From Bacteroidales bacterium (lineage in GTDB: Bacteria > Bacteroidota > Bacteroidia > Bacteroidales > UBA932), in NCBI GenBank assembly GCA_017614795.1, contig JAGABD010000092.1:1-14146 (forward strand): a stretch of 14,146 bases of DNA, read 5' to 3'. Each line of letters begins with the position of its first letter. Position 1 is the stretch's first letter. The notes below the pieces were generated by a model, which did not search any database, was not told the origin of the DNA, and worked only from the letters and a program-made list of their open reading frames with translations. This document shows, one piece after another, positions 7,472 through 14,146 of the stretch. Made by a program: the position numbers and the translations under genes.

Positions 7472-9355
7472 ATGATGAAAAGGTTATTCATAACGGCGAT
7501 GCTCGCGGCGGCCCTGTCCGCCTGCGACTTCCTCGACGTGGTGCCGAACGGGACCGCCACGGAGGGGGATCTCTTCTCGTCGTCGCTGGAGTGCGAGCGC
7601 TATCTCTTCTCCGCCTACGGCTATATGCCCCTGACGATGGCATTCCGTAACAGCCCCGACCTCTGCGCCGGAGGCGACCTCATCTCGGGCGCCAACGGCC
7701 TGCCGCGATACTACCCCTACAAGGGCCTTCTCTACGGAGAGGAGAGCTCCAACAATACCTATTTCGGCTTCTGGGAACCCACCGCGCCGGGCAATGACGG
7801 CAAGATAACGGCCCCTCTGACGAAGGGAATAAGGAGCGCCTGGGATATCCTGGACAACGTGGACTTCGTGCCCGACTTCACCGACGAAAACCGCAGCAGC
7901 GTACGCGGAGAAGCATATTTCCTCATCGGCTACTACCACTGGCTGCTGATGGAATACTACGGTCCCGTGGTCATCGTGGACAGGAAGATGCCCGTGAATG
8001 CCGACGAGGACGACATCCTGCTGCCGCGCTCGGACTGGGACGCCTGCACGGATTTCGTCTGCGCGATGTTCGACAGCGCCGCCGTGTATCTGCCCACCTC
8101 CAGGACAGCGACCGAAACGGGACGCGCCACCGCCCAGGCGGCCAAGGCCCTCAAGGCCCGGGTGCTGATGTACGCCGCCAGCCCGCTGGTGAACGGCAAC
8201 ACGGCTTTCGCCGGTTTCAGGAGCTACGACGGCACGCCGCTCATCCCCCAGACCTATGATGCGGAGAAGTGGAGAATCGCCCGCGATGCAACCCTGGAGG
8301 CGATAGAATTCGCCGAGGCCCACGGCCACAGACTCTTCGAGGATCCCGCGGGGGCTGGATGGGGCGATGCCGAAAGAGGCCGCAACAACTACTACCAGTG
8401 CTTCCTCCAGCGCTGGAATTCGCAGGAATACATCTTCGCGTCGGCAAACCAGACATCGGCGCAGCAGCTGCAGCAATACGGAGCGCCCCGCCAGTGGGAC
8501 GCAAGCAAGAGTTCCTATACAAGCTACGGCTTCAAGGGCTATCTTACGCCCACGCAGCAGACGGTCGAGAACTTCCTTACCGACAAGGGCCTGCCTCTCT
8601 GGGCCGACCCCGACACCAAGGACGGCTACGAAGCGAACAGGCTCCTGACGGTAGCGGCAGGGGATTCCACCGCGCTTCTTTTCCGACACCGCGATCCCCG
8701 TTTCTATGCTACGGTAGGTTACGACCGGGGCAGCTACATCTACAACGGCGATACCGTGAGCCTGCATATGCGCTGCAAGGAACGCCACGGCTACACCAAT
8801 TCCGTGAAGCACGAATACAATTCCTGCACCGGTTACGTGCTGCAGAAGTATATTTCCATCTCCTCCAACTATACCGAAGTCACCAAGAGCATAACCTACC
8901 ACGTGTACTCGGTGCCTCTGGTCAGACTCGCCGAACTGTATCTGGACTATGCCGAGGCCGATTTCGAGTATACGGGCTCGCTGGGCGCGAAGGCGCTGTC
9001 GTACCTCGACAGGATTCACGCGCGGGCCGGACTGCCGCGTTTCGAGGACGCCTGGGCTCAGGCCGGAGGCATTCCGACGGGGGAGACGCTTCGCAAGGTG
9101 CTGCATCAGGAGAATATGGCCGAACTCGCCTGCGAGGGAAGGCAGTATCACAACATACGCCGATGGAATCTCGCCGGGCAGGTTCTCGGAGGACAACAGG
9201 ACGCCCTCGACATCACCGGGCAGACTGCCGCCGACTTCTACAGGATAGTTCCGATGCGCGAGTACTCCACCCGAGTCTTCGTCTCTCCCTGGCTAGCCAT
9301 CCCGATGTCCGAACTCGACATCAACTACAAGTTGGTTCAGAATCCAGGTTATTGA
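7472..9355 (+). CDS. SusD/RagB-family surface lipoprotein
   Basis: This 627-aa protein is the substrate-binding lid of the SusCD transporter. The N-terminus is a lipoprotein signal with lipobox LSAC and acylated Cys18, followed by DFLDVVPNG, typical of SusD proteins. The usual SusD C-terminal block ELACEGRQYHNIRRW lies at 551-565, and the protein ends in LVQNPGY, the classic family ending. It begins 2 bp after the susC stop, so the two are one operon and probably translationally coupled. Two in-frame ATGs (7472 and 7475) make the exact start uncertain by one codon. The ligand cannot be read from the sequence. Confidence 0.94.
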   Translation: MMKRLFITAMLAAALSACDFLDVVPNGTATEGDLFSSSLECERYLFSAYGYMPLTMAFRNSPDLCAGGDLISGANGLPRYYPYKGLLYGEESSNNTYFGFWEPTAPGNDGKITAPLTKGIRSAWDILDNVDFVPDFTDENRSSVRGEAYFLIGYYHWLLMEYYGPVVIVDRKMPVNADEDDILLPRSDWDACTDFVCAMFDSAAVYLPTSRTATETGRATAQAAKALKARVLMYAASPLVNGNTAFAGFRSYDGTPLIPQTYDAEKWRIARDATLEAIEFAEAHGHRLFEDPAGAGWGDAERGRNNYYQCFLQRWNSQEYIFASANQTSAQQLQQYGAPRQWDASKSSYTSYGFKGYLTPTQQTVENFLTDKGLPLWADPDTKDGYEANRLLTVAAGDSTALLFRHRDPRFYATVGYDRGSYIYNGDTVSLHMRCKERHGYTNSVKHEYNSCTGYVLQKYISISSNYTEVTKSITYHVYSVPLVRLAELYLDYAEADFEYTGSLGAKALSYLDRIHARAGLPRFEDAWAQAGGIPTGETLRKVLHQENMAELACEGRQYHNIRRWNLAGQVLGGQQDALDITGQTAADFYRIVPMREYSTRVFVSPWLAIPMSELDINYKLVQNPGY

Positions 9356-9372
9356 TATACAGTATAATACGA

Positions 9373-9401
9373 TTAATGCCCGCTATCACAGCGGGCATTA
9401 A
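9373..9401. terminator. Perfect 12-bp hairpin after susD, possibly bidirectional
   Basis: TTAATGCCCGCT (9373-9384) pairs perfectly with AGCGGGCATTAA (9390-9401) around a 5-nt loop, 18 bp after the susD stop. The stem is strong and symmetrical, but neither strand has a clean U-tract after it (plus: CGGTTAGTTAG; minus: TCGTATTATAC). It may terminate or protect the 3' end of susC-susD mRNA, and also that of a minus-strand RNA from the promoter at 9477-9507. Confidence 0.65.
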
Positions 9402-9472
9402 CGGTTAGTTAGTAGTGTATTACCTTTAGAAGGTCAATTATTGCTGGTTAGAAGTAGTTGTTTCAAATTTCT
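9373..9472 (-). ncRNA. Candidate small RNA of about 100 nt (novel, unproven)
   Basis: A full-consensus promoter at 9477-9507 reads into this 100-bp stretch, which has no credible coding region. The predicted RNA would start near 9472, contain a small stem (ACCTT/AAGGT, 9422-9434) and end in the perfect hairpin at 9373-9401. If it reads through the hairpin it becomes antisense to the susD 3' end. No known RNA family was recognised. The 3' end is uncertain because no strong U-tract follows the hairpin. Confidence 0.35.
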
Positions 9473-9476
9473 GATG

Positions 9477-9507
9477 CAAATATAAAGCACTTTTTCGAAA
9501 TTCCAAA
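9477..9507 (-). promoter_or_regulatory. Full-consensus Bacteroidetes promoter with no gene in front
   Basis: On the minus strand, TTTG (9504-9507), exactly 19 bp of spacer, and TATATTTG (9477-9484) match the Bacteroidetes consensus TTTG-N19-TAnnTTTG in both elements. It is the only site in the window for which both boxes were found at ideal spacing. It lies beyond the end of trmD and points towards the end of susD. The region is A/T-rich, which raises the chance of a random match. Confidence 0.5.
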
Positions 9508-9544
9508 CAAAAAACAAAAAATTTTTTCAAAATATTTTCAGTTA

Positions 9545-10225
9545 TTAAAATTTTTTAAGAAGTTCGGGTCTCAAAGCCTTCGTTCTTTCAAGAGCCTGCT
9601 CGTCCTGCCAGGCCTGAATGAGCTTCGGATTCCCGCTCAGAAGCACCTCCGGCACCTTCCATCCGTTGAACTCCGCGGGACGCGTATACACGGGTGCGGA
9701 AAGCAGCCCGTCCTGGAACGAATCGCTGAGGGCCGAAGTCTCGTCGGTAAGGGCTCCCGGCAGAAGCCTCACAATAGCGTCGGCGAGCATCGCCGCGGGA
9801 ATCTCCCCGCCGCTGAGCACATAATCGCCCGCTGAAATCTCCCTTGTCACCAGATGCTCGCGTATGCGGTGGTCGATGCCCTTGTAATGCCCGCACAGGA
9901 GAATCAGGTTGCCCTTCAGTGAAAGCTCGTTGGCTATGCCCTGGTTCAGTATCTCGCCGTCGGGGGAGAGGAATATCACCTCGTCGTAATCCCTTTCCTT
10001 CTTGAGGTCGGAGATGAGGTTGTACACCGGCTCGATGCAGAGCACCATTCCGGCGTCCCCGCCATACGAATAATCGTCCACGTTCTTGCGCGGGCCAAGG
10101 CCGTAGTCGCGGAGGTTGTGGATCTCGATTTCCACCAGGCCTTTGCGTCTTGCGCGGCCGACGATTGAATGCGAGAGGGGGCTTTCGAGCAGTTCGGGCA
10201 CTGCTGAGATGATGTCTATTCTCAT
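9545..10225 (-). CDS. trmD: tRNA (guanine-N1-)-methyltransferase TrmD
   Basis: TrmD methylates N1 of G37 next to the anticodon using SAM, preventing +1 frameshifting; it is a SPOUT-fold cytoplasmic dimer. The 226-aa length is normal. Family motifs are [11 protein letters not shown] at the start (usually MRFDIITLFPE), YGGDAGM (54-60; usually GGGxGM), LCGHYKGID (110-118), [13 protein letters not shown] (129-141, the knot that binds SAM), and [16 protein letters not shown] (168-183), which includes the conserved aspartate region used for catalysis. The ATG at 10225 fits the universal N-terminus. The gene stands alone, divergent from the DUF349-yidC operon, without the rpsP-rimM-rplS neighbours seen in many other phyla. 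Confidence 0.96.
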   Translation of the reverse strand: MRIDIISAVPELLESPLSHSIVGRARRKGLVEIEIHNLRDYGLGPRKNVDDYSYGGDAGMVLCIEPVYNLISDLKKERDYDEVIFLSPDGEILNQGIANELSLKGNLILLCGHYKGIDHRIREHLVTREISAGDYVLSGGEIPAAMLADAIVRLLPGALTDETSALSDSFQDGLLSAPVYTRPAEFNGWKVPEVLLSGNPKLIQAWQDEQALERTKALRPELLKKF

Positions 10226-10251
10226 TTTGGGCTGTCTAATCGGTCTGTACG

Positions 10252-10259
10252 CAAAGATA
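10252..10259 (-). promoter_or_regulatory. -7 promoter element of trmD
   Basis: On the minus strand this is TATCTTTG, an exact TAnnTTTG match, 26 bp before the trmD start. That gives a leader of roughly 20 nt. No TTTG at the -33 distance is evident. Confidence 0.55.
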
Positions 10260-10273
10260 TAACAAAAAAAGAT

Positions 10274-10281
10274 TATATTTG
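10274..10281 (+). promoter_or_regulatory. -7 promoter element of the DUF349-yidC-yggS operon
   Basis: TATATTTG is an exact TAnnTTTG match, 31 bp before the start at 10313, giving a leader of about 25 nt. It is back-to-back with the trmD element and 14 bp from it. It has the same eight bases as the susC element. No TTTG is seen at -33. Confidence 0.55.
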
Positions 10282-10312
10282 TAGGCTTTATATATCTATA
10301 ACACTCTGTTTT

Positions 10313-11836
10313 ATGAGCGAAGAAACCAAACTTGCCGCAGTTCCCGAGGTCGCACCCGAAACCCCGAAGCAGGAACTGACGGCAGAACCCGAAGTCAAGG
10401 ACGAACTGAATCTGGCGGGCAAGAGCCTAGCGGAGCTGTCCGATTTGTTCAAGGAGCTGATGGAAAGCGACGACCGCATGTCGCGCGGCAAGGAAGCCGA
10501 AGCAATCAAGTCGGCCTTCTACCGCCTTCTTCTTAAGCTGAAGAGCGAGAGCGAGGAGGACTTCACCGTCGTCGAAGAGAATTTCAAGGGAATCTATGCC
10601 GAGTACAAGCGTCAGCGCACCGAATATACGAAGGCGCAGGAGGCTATGAAGGAAGAGAACCTTGAAAAGAAGAAGGCCATCGTGGAGGAACTCAAGGCCC
10701 TCGTGGAAGGCCAGGAGGACGTCAGCGCCCAGTTCCCCGCGTTCCGCGAACTTCAGGACCGCTGGCGTGCCGTAGGCCCCGTGCCCGCGACGGCGTTCCG
10801 CGACCTGAACAGCAGCTACCAGTTCCAGGTCGAGAAGTTCTACGATATGGTCAAGATCAACCGCGACCTGCGCGACCTCGACTTCAAGAAGAATTACGAA
10901 GCGAAACTGCACTTCTGCGAAGAAGCCGAAAAGCTTGCCGCGGAAGACAACATAATCGCCGCTTTCGGCGAACTCCAGAAGCTGCACGAGCAGTGGAAGG
11001 AGCTCGGCCCCGTGGCGAAAGAGCATCGCGAGACCATCTGGGCGCGCTTCCAGGCGGCAACCGCCACCATCAACAAGCGCTACCAGGCCCATTTCGAGGA
11101 TCTCAAGGAAAAGCAGAAGGAGAACCTCGCCGCCAAGACCGCCCTTTGCGAGAAGGTCGAAGAGATAGCCGCGAAGGAAGTCGCCTCGATGCAGGAATGG
11201 AACGCCCTCGCCAAGCAGATCGAAGAGATCCAGGCCGAATGGCGCAAGATAGGCTTCGCCACCAAGAAGGAGAACCAGCACGTCTACGAGCGCTTCCGCG
11301 CCGCCTGCAACGCCTTCTTCGCGCGCCGCAGGGAAGTCTTCACCGACTACCGCAGCCGTTCCGACGAGAACCTCGCCAAGAAGCTCGACATCATCAAGAG
11401 GGCTGAGGAACTCAAGTCCAGCACCGACTGGAAGGCGACCACCGAGGCTTTCGTAAAGCTCCAGCAGGAGTGGAAGGAGGTCGGTCCCGTCTCGCGCAAG
11501 CGCAGCGAGCAGCTCTGGAAGGATTTCCGCGCGGCCTGCGACGAATTCTTCGCCGCCCGCGAGAATTTCTACAAGTCCCGTCCCCGCAAGGAGCACGGAC
11601 TCGCTCCCAGGCAGGGAAGCGCGCGCCCTGCACGCAACCCCAAGGAAGAGCTCATCAAGAAATACAACGCCCTCCAGCAGGAGATCGAGACTATGGAGAA
11701 CAATATGGGATTCTTCTCCGCGTCCAAGAACGCCGAGGGCTACATCGCCCAGTTGCAGGCAAATATCGACAAGGCAAGGCAGGAACTTGCCGGCCTGAAG
11801 GAAAAGATCCGCAAGGAAGAGGAAGGAGAGCAATAG
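10313..11836 (+). CDS. DUF349 repeat protein, coiled-coil rich, function unknown
   Basis: This 507-aa, highly charged, almost wholly helical protein has no signal peptide or membrane segment, so it should be cytoplasmic. Four DUF349 repeats are visible, each marked by a tryptophan and a W-x3-G-P-V-like core: W151 (WRAVGPV), W228 (WKELGPV), W310 (WRKIGFA) and W387 (WKEVGPV), at a regular spacing of 77-82 residues. Each is followed by a 'W/Y-x-R/D-F-R-A-A-x-x-x-F' type helix. The N-terminus (1-35) is acidic and Pro/Glu-rich, and a coiled coil fills about 450-507. DUF349 proteins are common in Bacteroidetes but have no settled function. It lies 3 bp upstream of yidC, so co-expression is nearly certain; a link to membrane protein biogenesis is only an inference from position. 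Confidence 0.9.
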   Translation: MSEETKLAAVPEVAPETPKQELTAEPEVKDELNLAGKSLAELSDLFKELMESDDRMSRGKEAEAIKSAFYRLLLKLKSESEEDFTVVEENFKGIYAEYKRQRTEYTKAQEAMKEENLEKKKAIVEELKALVEGQEDVSAQFPAFRELQDRWRAVGPVPATAFRDLNSSYQFQVEKFYDMVKINRDLRDLDFKKNYEAKLHFCEEAEKLAAEDNIIAAFGELQKLHEQWKELGPVAKEHRETIWARFQAATATINKRYQAHFEDLKEKQKENLAAKTALCEKVEEIAAKEVASMQEWNALAKQIEEIQAEWRKIGFATKKENQHVYERFRAACNAFFARRREVFTDYRSRSDENLAKKLDIIKRAEELKSSTDWKATTEAFVKLQQEWKEVGPVSRKRSEQLWKDFRAACDEFFAARENFYKSRPRKEHGLAPRQGSARPARNPKEELIKKYNALQQEIETMENNMGFFSASKNAEGYIAQLQANIDKARQELAGLKEKIRKEEEGEQ

Positions 11837-11839
11837 ACT

Positions 11840-13678
11840 ATGGACAAGAATACAATCACCGGTTTCATATTGATGGCCGTAATCCTGTTCGGCTTCACAT
11901 TCTACCAGAGCAGGCAGGCGGCTAAACGGATGGCTGACCAGCCAGTCGATTCCCTGTTGGTGGACGCCGTGGCGGACAGCCTTGCAGCGGCGACACCCGA
12001 ACTGCAGCCCGTTCCGGCTGCCCCCGCGCCCAAAGCCGAGGCTCCCGTCTACAAGGATGCCGGCCTTCGCGCCGCCCAGGCCGCCGAAAGCAGCATCGTC
12101 ACCCTCGAGAACGACCTGATGACGCTCGAACTGAACAGCAGGGGAGCGCAGCCCCACAGCGTCTGCATCAAGGATTTCCGCAACTATGACAGTTCCGCCC
12201 TCTATATCTTCAAGCCCGGCGAAAGCGAATACTCGGTAAGCGTCTACACCGGCGAATACATCCGCACGGCGAACTTCAACTTCGACCTTGTGGAGAGCAG
12301 CCCCCTGCACGCGGTGTTCCGCCTCTACTTCGAGGACGGCGGCTACATCGAGCAGAAGTATTCCATCGAGGAGGGCTCCTATATGGTGAACAACACCCTT
12401 TCCTTCATCGGAATGGGAAGCATACCGCGCAACGTCTCCAGCATCGACTTCGACTACTCGATGACCATTCCCCGAATGGAGAAGGGCTACAAGAACGAGG
12501 CGCAGTATTCCAAGCTCGACTACTATCTGCCCGGCGACAAGAAGCCCGTGGAGATGGGACGCAGCCGCAACTCCAACAAGCGCATCAGCTCTTCGGTGGA
12601 GTGGTTCGCCTTCCAGCAGCAGTTCTTCAGCGCCATCTTCGATTCCAAGCAGCCCTGGGCGGGCGGCGACTTCACCGTCAGCTTCTTCCCCCAGGAGGAC
12701 GAATCGCACAACCTGATGACCTGCACGGCTAATATGCGCCGCGACTTCAAGCCCGGCCAGGACGCCGTCTACGAGAACAGCATCTACTTCGGCCCGAGCA
12801 AGTATCCCACGCTCAAGAAGTACGACCGCAAGTACGAGAAGATTATCCCTCTCGGCGGCTGGCTCGTGGGTTGGTTCACGAAGTACGTCATCATTCCTCT
12901 CTTCGATTTCCTGCACAAGGGCATAAGCAACTTCGGTATCATCATCCTCATAATGACGCTGTTCATCAAGCTGGTGGTGCTGCCGTTCACCTACAAGTCC
13001 TACGCATCCTCTTCCAAGATGCAGGCGCTCCGCCCGGAAATAGAGAAGATAAACGAACGCTATCCCAAGCAGGAAGACGCCATGAAGAAGCAGCAGGCGA
13101 CGATGGACCTCTACAAGCGGGCCGGAGTCAACCCGATGGGAGGATGTCTCCCTATGCTGCTCACGTTCCCTATACTCTGGGCGATGTTCCGCTTCTTCCC
13201 GGCGTCCATCGAGCTGCGCCAGCAGCCGTTCCTCTGGGCTGAAGACCTTTCGACATACGATGCCATCTTCGATTTCGGGCACCGCATCCCGCTGATCGGC
13301 GACCACCTTTCGCTCTTCGCCCTGCTTATGGCGGTGACGATGTGGGTCTACAGCAAGATGACTATGAGCAACCAGGCGTCCAACGACCCCAACGCGCAGA
13401 GCATGAAGTTCATGAGCGTGTGGATGATGCCTATTATGATGTTCTTCATCTGCAACAGCCTTTCCGCGGCCCTCAGCTACTATTACCTGCTTTCGCAGCT
13501 CATTTCGATGATCGAGATCTGGGTGATCCGACGCTTCTTCGTGCACCCCGAGGAGCTCCTCGCGAAGGTGCGCGCGTCCGAAGGCAAGCCCCTGCCTAAG
13601 AGCAAGTGGCAGCAGCGTCTCGAGGAGGCCCAGAAGATGCAGGAGATGCAGCGCCGCCAGAACAGCAAACGCAAGTGA
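11840..13678 (+). CDS. yidC: Membrane protein insertase YidC
   Basis: YidC inserts and folds inner-membrane proteins, alone or with SecYEG. The 612-aa protein has the Gram-negative layout: an N-terminal membrane anchor (about 5-22), a Pro/Ala-rich linker, a large periplasmic beta domain (about 80-330), and the conserved five-helix 60KD_IMP core from about 340 (LGGWLVGWFTKYVIIP) to about 567. NPMGGCLPMLLTFP (431-444) is a hallmark of the family. The hydrophilic-groove arginine (E. coli R366) aligns by eye with K377 in TLFIKLVVLPF, so the positive charge is kept as lysine. The C-terminal tail (570-612) is basic and Gln/Lys-rich, as in ribosome-binding YidC tails. It starts 3 bp after the DUF349 stop and overlaps the next gene by 4 nt. 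Confidence 0.96.
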   Translation: MDKNTITGFILMAVILFGFTFYQSRQAAKRMADQPVDSLLVDAVADSLAAATPELQPVPAAPAPKAEAPVYKDAGLRAAQAAESSIVTLENDLMTLELNSRGAQPHSVCIKDFRNYDSSALYIFKPGESEYSVSVYTGEYIRTANFNFDLVESSPLHAVFRLYFEDGGYIEQKYSIEEGSYMVNNTLSFIGMGSIPRNVSSIDFDYSMTIPRMEKGYKNEAQYSKLDYYLPGDKKPVEMGRSRNSNKRISSSVEWFAFQQQFFSAIFDSKQPWAGGDFTVSFFPQEDESHNLMTCTANMRRDFKPGQDAVYENSIYFGPSKYPTLKKYDRKYEKIIPLGGWLVGWFTKYVIIPLFDFLHKGISNFGIIILIMTLFIKLVVLPFTYKSYASSSKMQALRPEIEKINERYPKQEDAMKKQQATMDLYKRAGVNPMGGCLPMLLTFPILWAMFRFFPASIELRQQPFLWAEDLSTYDAIFDFGHRIPLIGDHLSLFALLMAVTMWVYSKMTMSNQASNDPNAQSMKFMSVWMMPIMMFFICNSLSAALSYYYLLSQLISMIEIWVIRRFFVHPEELLAKVRASEGKPLPKSKWQQRLEEAQKMQEMQRRQNSKRK

Positions 13679-14146
13679 TTTCGGAAAATCTGCATAGCAT
13701 TTGGAACGAACTGCCATCGGGTGTAAAACTGGTGGCAGTTTCCAAATTCCACCCGCTTTCCTCCATCATGGAAGCCTATAACGAGGGGCAGAAGCGTTTC
13801 GGCGAGAACCGTCCGCAGGAGTTAGCCGCCAAGGCCGTGCAGCTGCCGCAGGACATAGAGTGGCATTTCATCGGCCATCTGCAGACCAACAAACTCAAGC
13901 TCGTGTTGCCGTACGCCTCGCTGGTCGAGTCGGTCGACAGCCTGCACCTGCTCGACGCCATAGAAGCCTGGGCCTCGGCCAATGACCGCATAGTACGCAT
14001 ATTGTTGGAGGTCCATATCGGCGCCGAAGAAACCAAGCAGGGCTTTACGCCCGAAGAGGTTTTGTCGTTGCTGCAGGGCGTCGGGGCACCCTGCCCCCGA
14101 CAACCGTCTCGCTCCGCTCGACCCCACTCCTTTCCCCCTCTTATTA
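13675..14146 (+). CDS. YggS/PLPBP family PLP-homeostasis protein, 3' end missing or disrupted
   Basis: The family binds pyridoxal phosphate and buffers its pool in the cytoplasm. Translation begins at GTG 13675, overlapping the yidC stop as GTGA, a typical coupled start. Residues 2-23 then match the usual short N-terminal helix before LVAVSK, where K24 is the PLP-binding lysine. Further family motifs are RFGENRPQEL (41-50) and IEWHFIGHLQTNK (61-73), then LVESVDSLHLLDAI and a conserved E-E-T-K-Q-G-F segment. Up to about residue 135 (14079) the match is convincing. From 14080 the frame stays open but encodes Pro/Arg/Ser-rich sequence unlike the family, which normally continues to about 220 residues with a GLMG-type motif. 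The frame is still open at the window end, so the gene is either broken here or joined to foreign or misassembled sequence. Confidence 0.88.
   Translation, partial: MISENLHSIWNELPSGVKLVAVSKFHPLSSIMEAYNEGQKRFGENRPQELAAKAVQLPQDIEWHFIGHLQTNKLKLVLPYASLVESVDSLHLLDAIEAWASANDRIVRILLEVHIGAEETKQGFTPEEVLSLLQGVGAPCPRQPSRSARPHSFPPLI
14080..14146. other. Non-yggS tail: imperfect GC hairpin and C/T-rich tract
   Basis: GTCGGGGCA pairs with TGCCCCCGAC across three bases (14080-14101, one extra C). Then comes GTCTCGCTCCGCTCGAC, a partial inverted repeat, and a C/T-rich run to the window end. Composition and coding sense change abruptly from the yggS codons before 14080. It may be the edge of an inserted repeat, or the end of an assembled contig. 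No transposase or attachment site is visible. Confidence 0.5.

Noticed and set aside
7484..9196. Minus-strand 570-codon frame opposite susD
   Set aside because: Shadow of a clear SusD gene with lipobox and family C-terminal motifs; no motifs of its own.
9323..9398. Minus-strand ORF of about 25 codons beginning inside the hairpin after susD
   Set aside because: The ATG is buried in the stem, the frame runs into susD antisense, and the peptide has no notable features.
8269..9408. Plus-strand 379-codon frame overlapping susD in another phase
   Set aside because: Arg/Gly/Pro-rich out-of-frame translation of susD, with no start context or domains.
9508..9544. A/T-only palindromes after trmD as an intrinsic terminator
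   Set aside because: The stretch has short A/T palindromes but no GC stem; it may aid ending of trmD mRNA, but it cannot be called a terminator with confidence.
10427..13717. Minus-strand open frame of 1096 codons opposite the DUF349 gene and yidC
   Set aside because: It is in codon register with both real genes. It stays open because the sense strand avoids TTA, CTA and TCA codons, as expected in a GC-rich genome; it ends exactly at the first sense CTA. The translation is low-complexity Leu/Val/His/Arg-rich and shows no known motif.

Overview
The window reads as a GC-rich Bacteroidales chromosome, plausibly Rikenellaceae/Alistipes-like, although the genus is only a guess. Supporting signs are a SusC/SusD pair, a thiamine-type TonB receptor behind a TPP riboswitch, a DUF349 repeat protein, and AT-rich intergenic gaps carrying the Bacteroidetes -7 element TAnnTTTG. 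No start codon has an obvious Shine-Dalgarno sequence. Most genes are ordinary core functions; the less ordinary material sits in the short intergenic gaps and at the right edge.

Layout. 38-380 (+) is the RNase P RNA, followed closely by rimO (401-1708, +), the methylthiotransferase for ribosomal protein S12. A 124-bp gap then holds two tandem copies of a hairpin repeat, where rimO converges with a TonB-dependent outer-membrane receptor on the minus strand (1833-4223). That receptor has a TPP riboswitch directly upstream of its start codon, so it is very likely the thiamine importer of the outer membrane. Divergent from it, with closely packed promoters, is a two-gene susC/susD operon (4365-7469 and 7472-9355, +) for TonB-driven uptake of an unknown substrate.

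The operon ends at a perfect 12-bp stem hairpin (9373-9401). In the AT-rich gap behind it there is a full-consensus Bacteroidetes promoter on the minus strand (TTTG-N19-TATATTTG) with no gene in front of it, which suggests an unannotated small RNA of about 100 nt ending at the same hairpin. Next come trmD (9545-10225, -; tRNA m1G37 methyltransferase) and, divergent from it, a compact operon on the plus strand: a four-repeat DUF349 protein (10313-11836), yidC (11840-13678, membrane protein insertase) and a GTG-started yggS/PLPBP gene (from 13675) that overlaps yidC by 4 nt. The yggS reading frame loses all family character at about 14080 and runs open into C/T-rich sequence to the window end.

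Functionally the core genes are translation and tRNA/ribosome modification (rnpB, rimO, trmD), membrane protein insertion (yidC) and PLP homeostasis (yggS). Two independent TonB-dependent uptake systems are embedded between them. No phage, IS, CRISPR, toxin-antitoxin or defence genes were seen, and no stretch longer than 300 bases lacks a gene.
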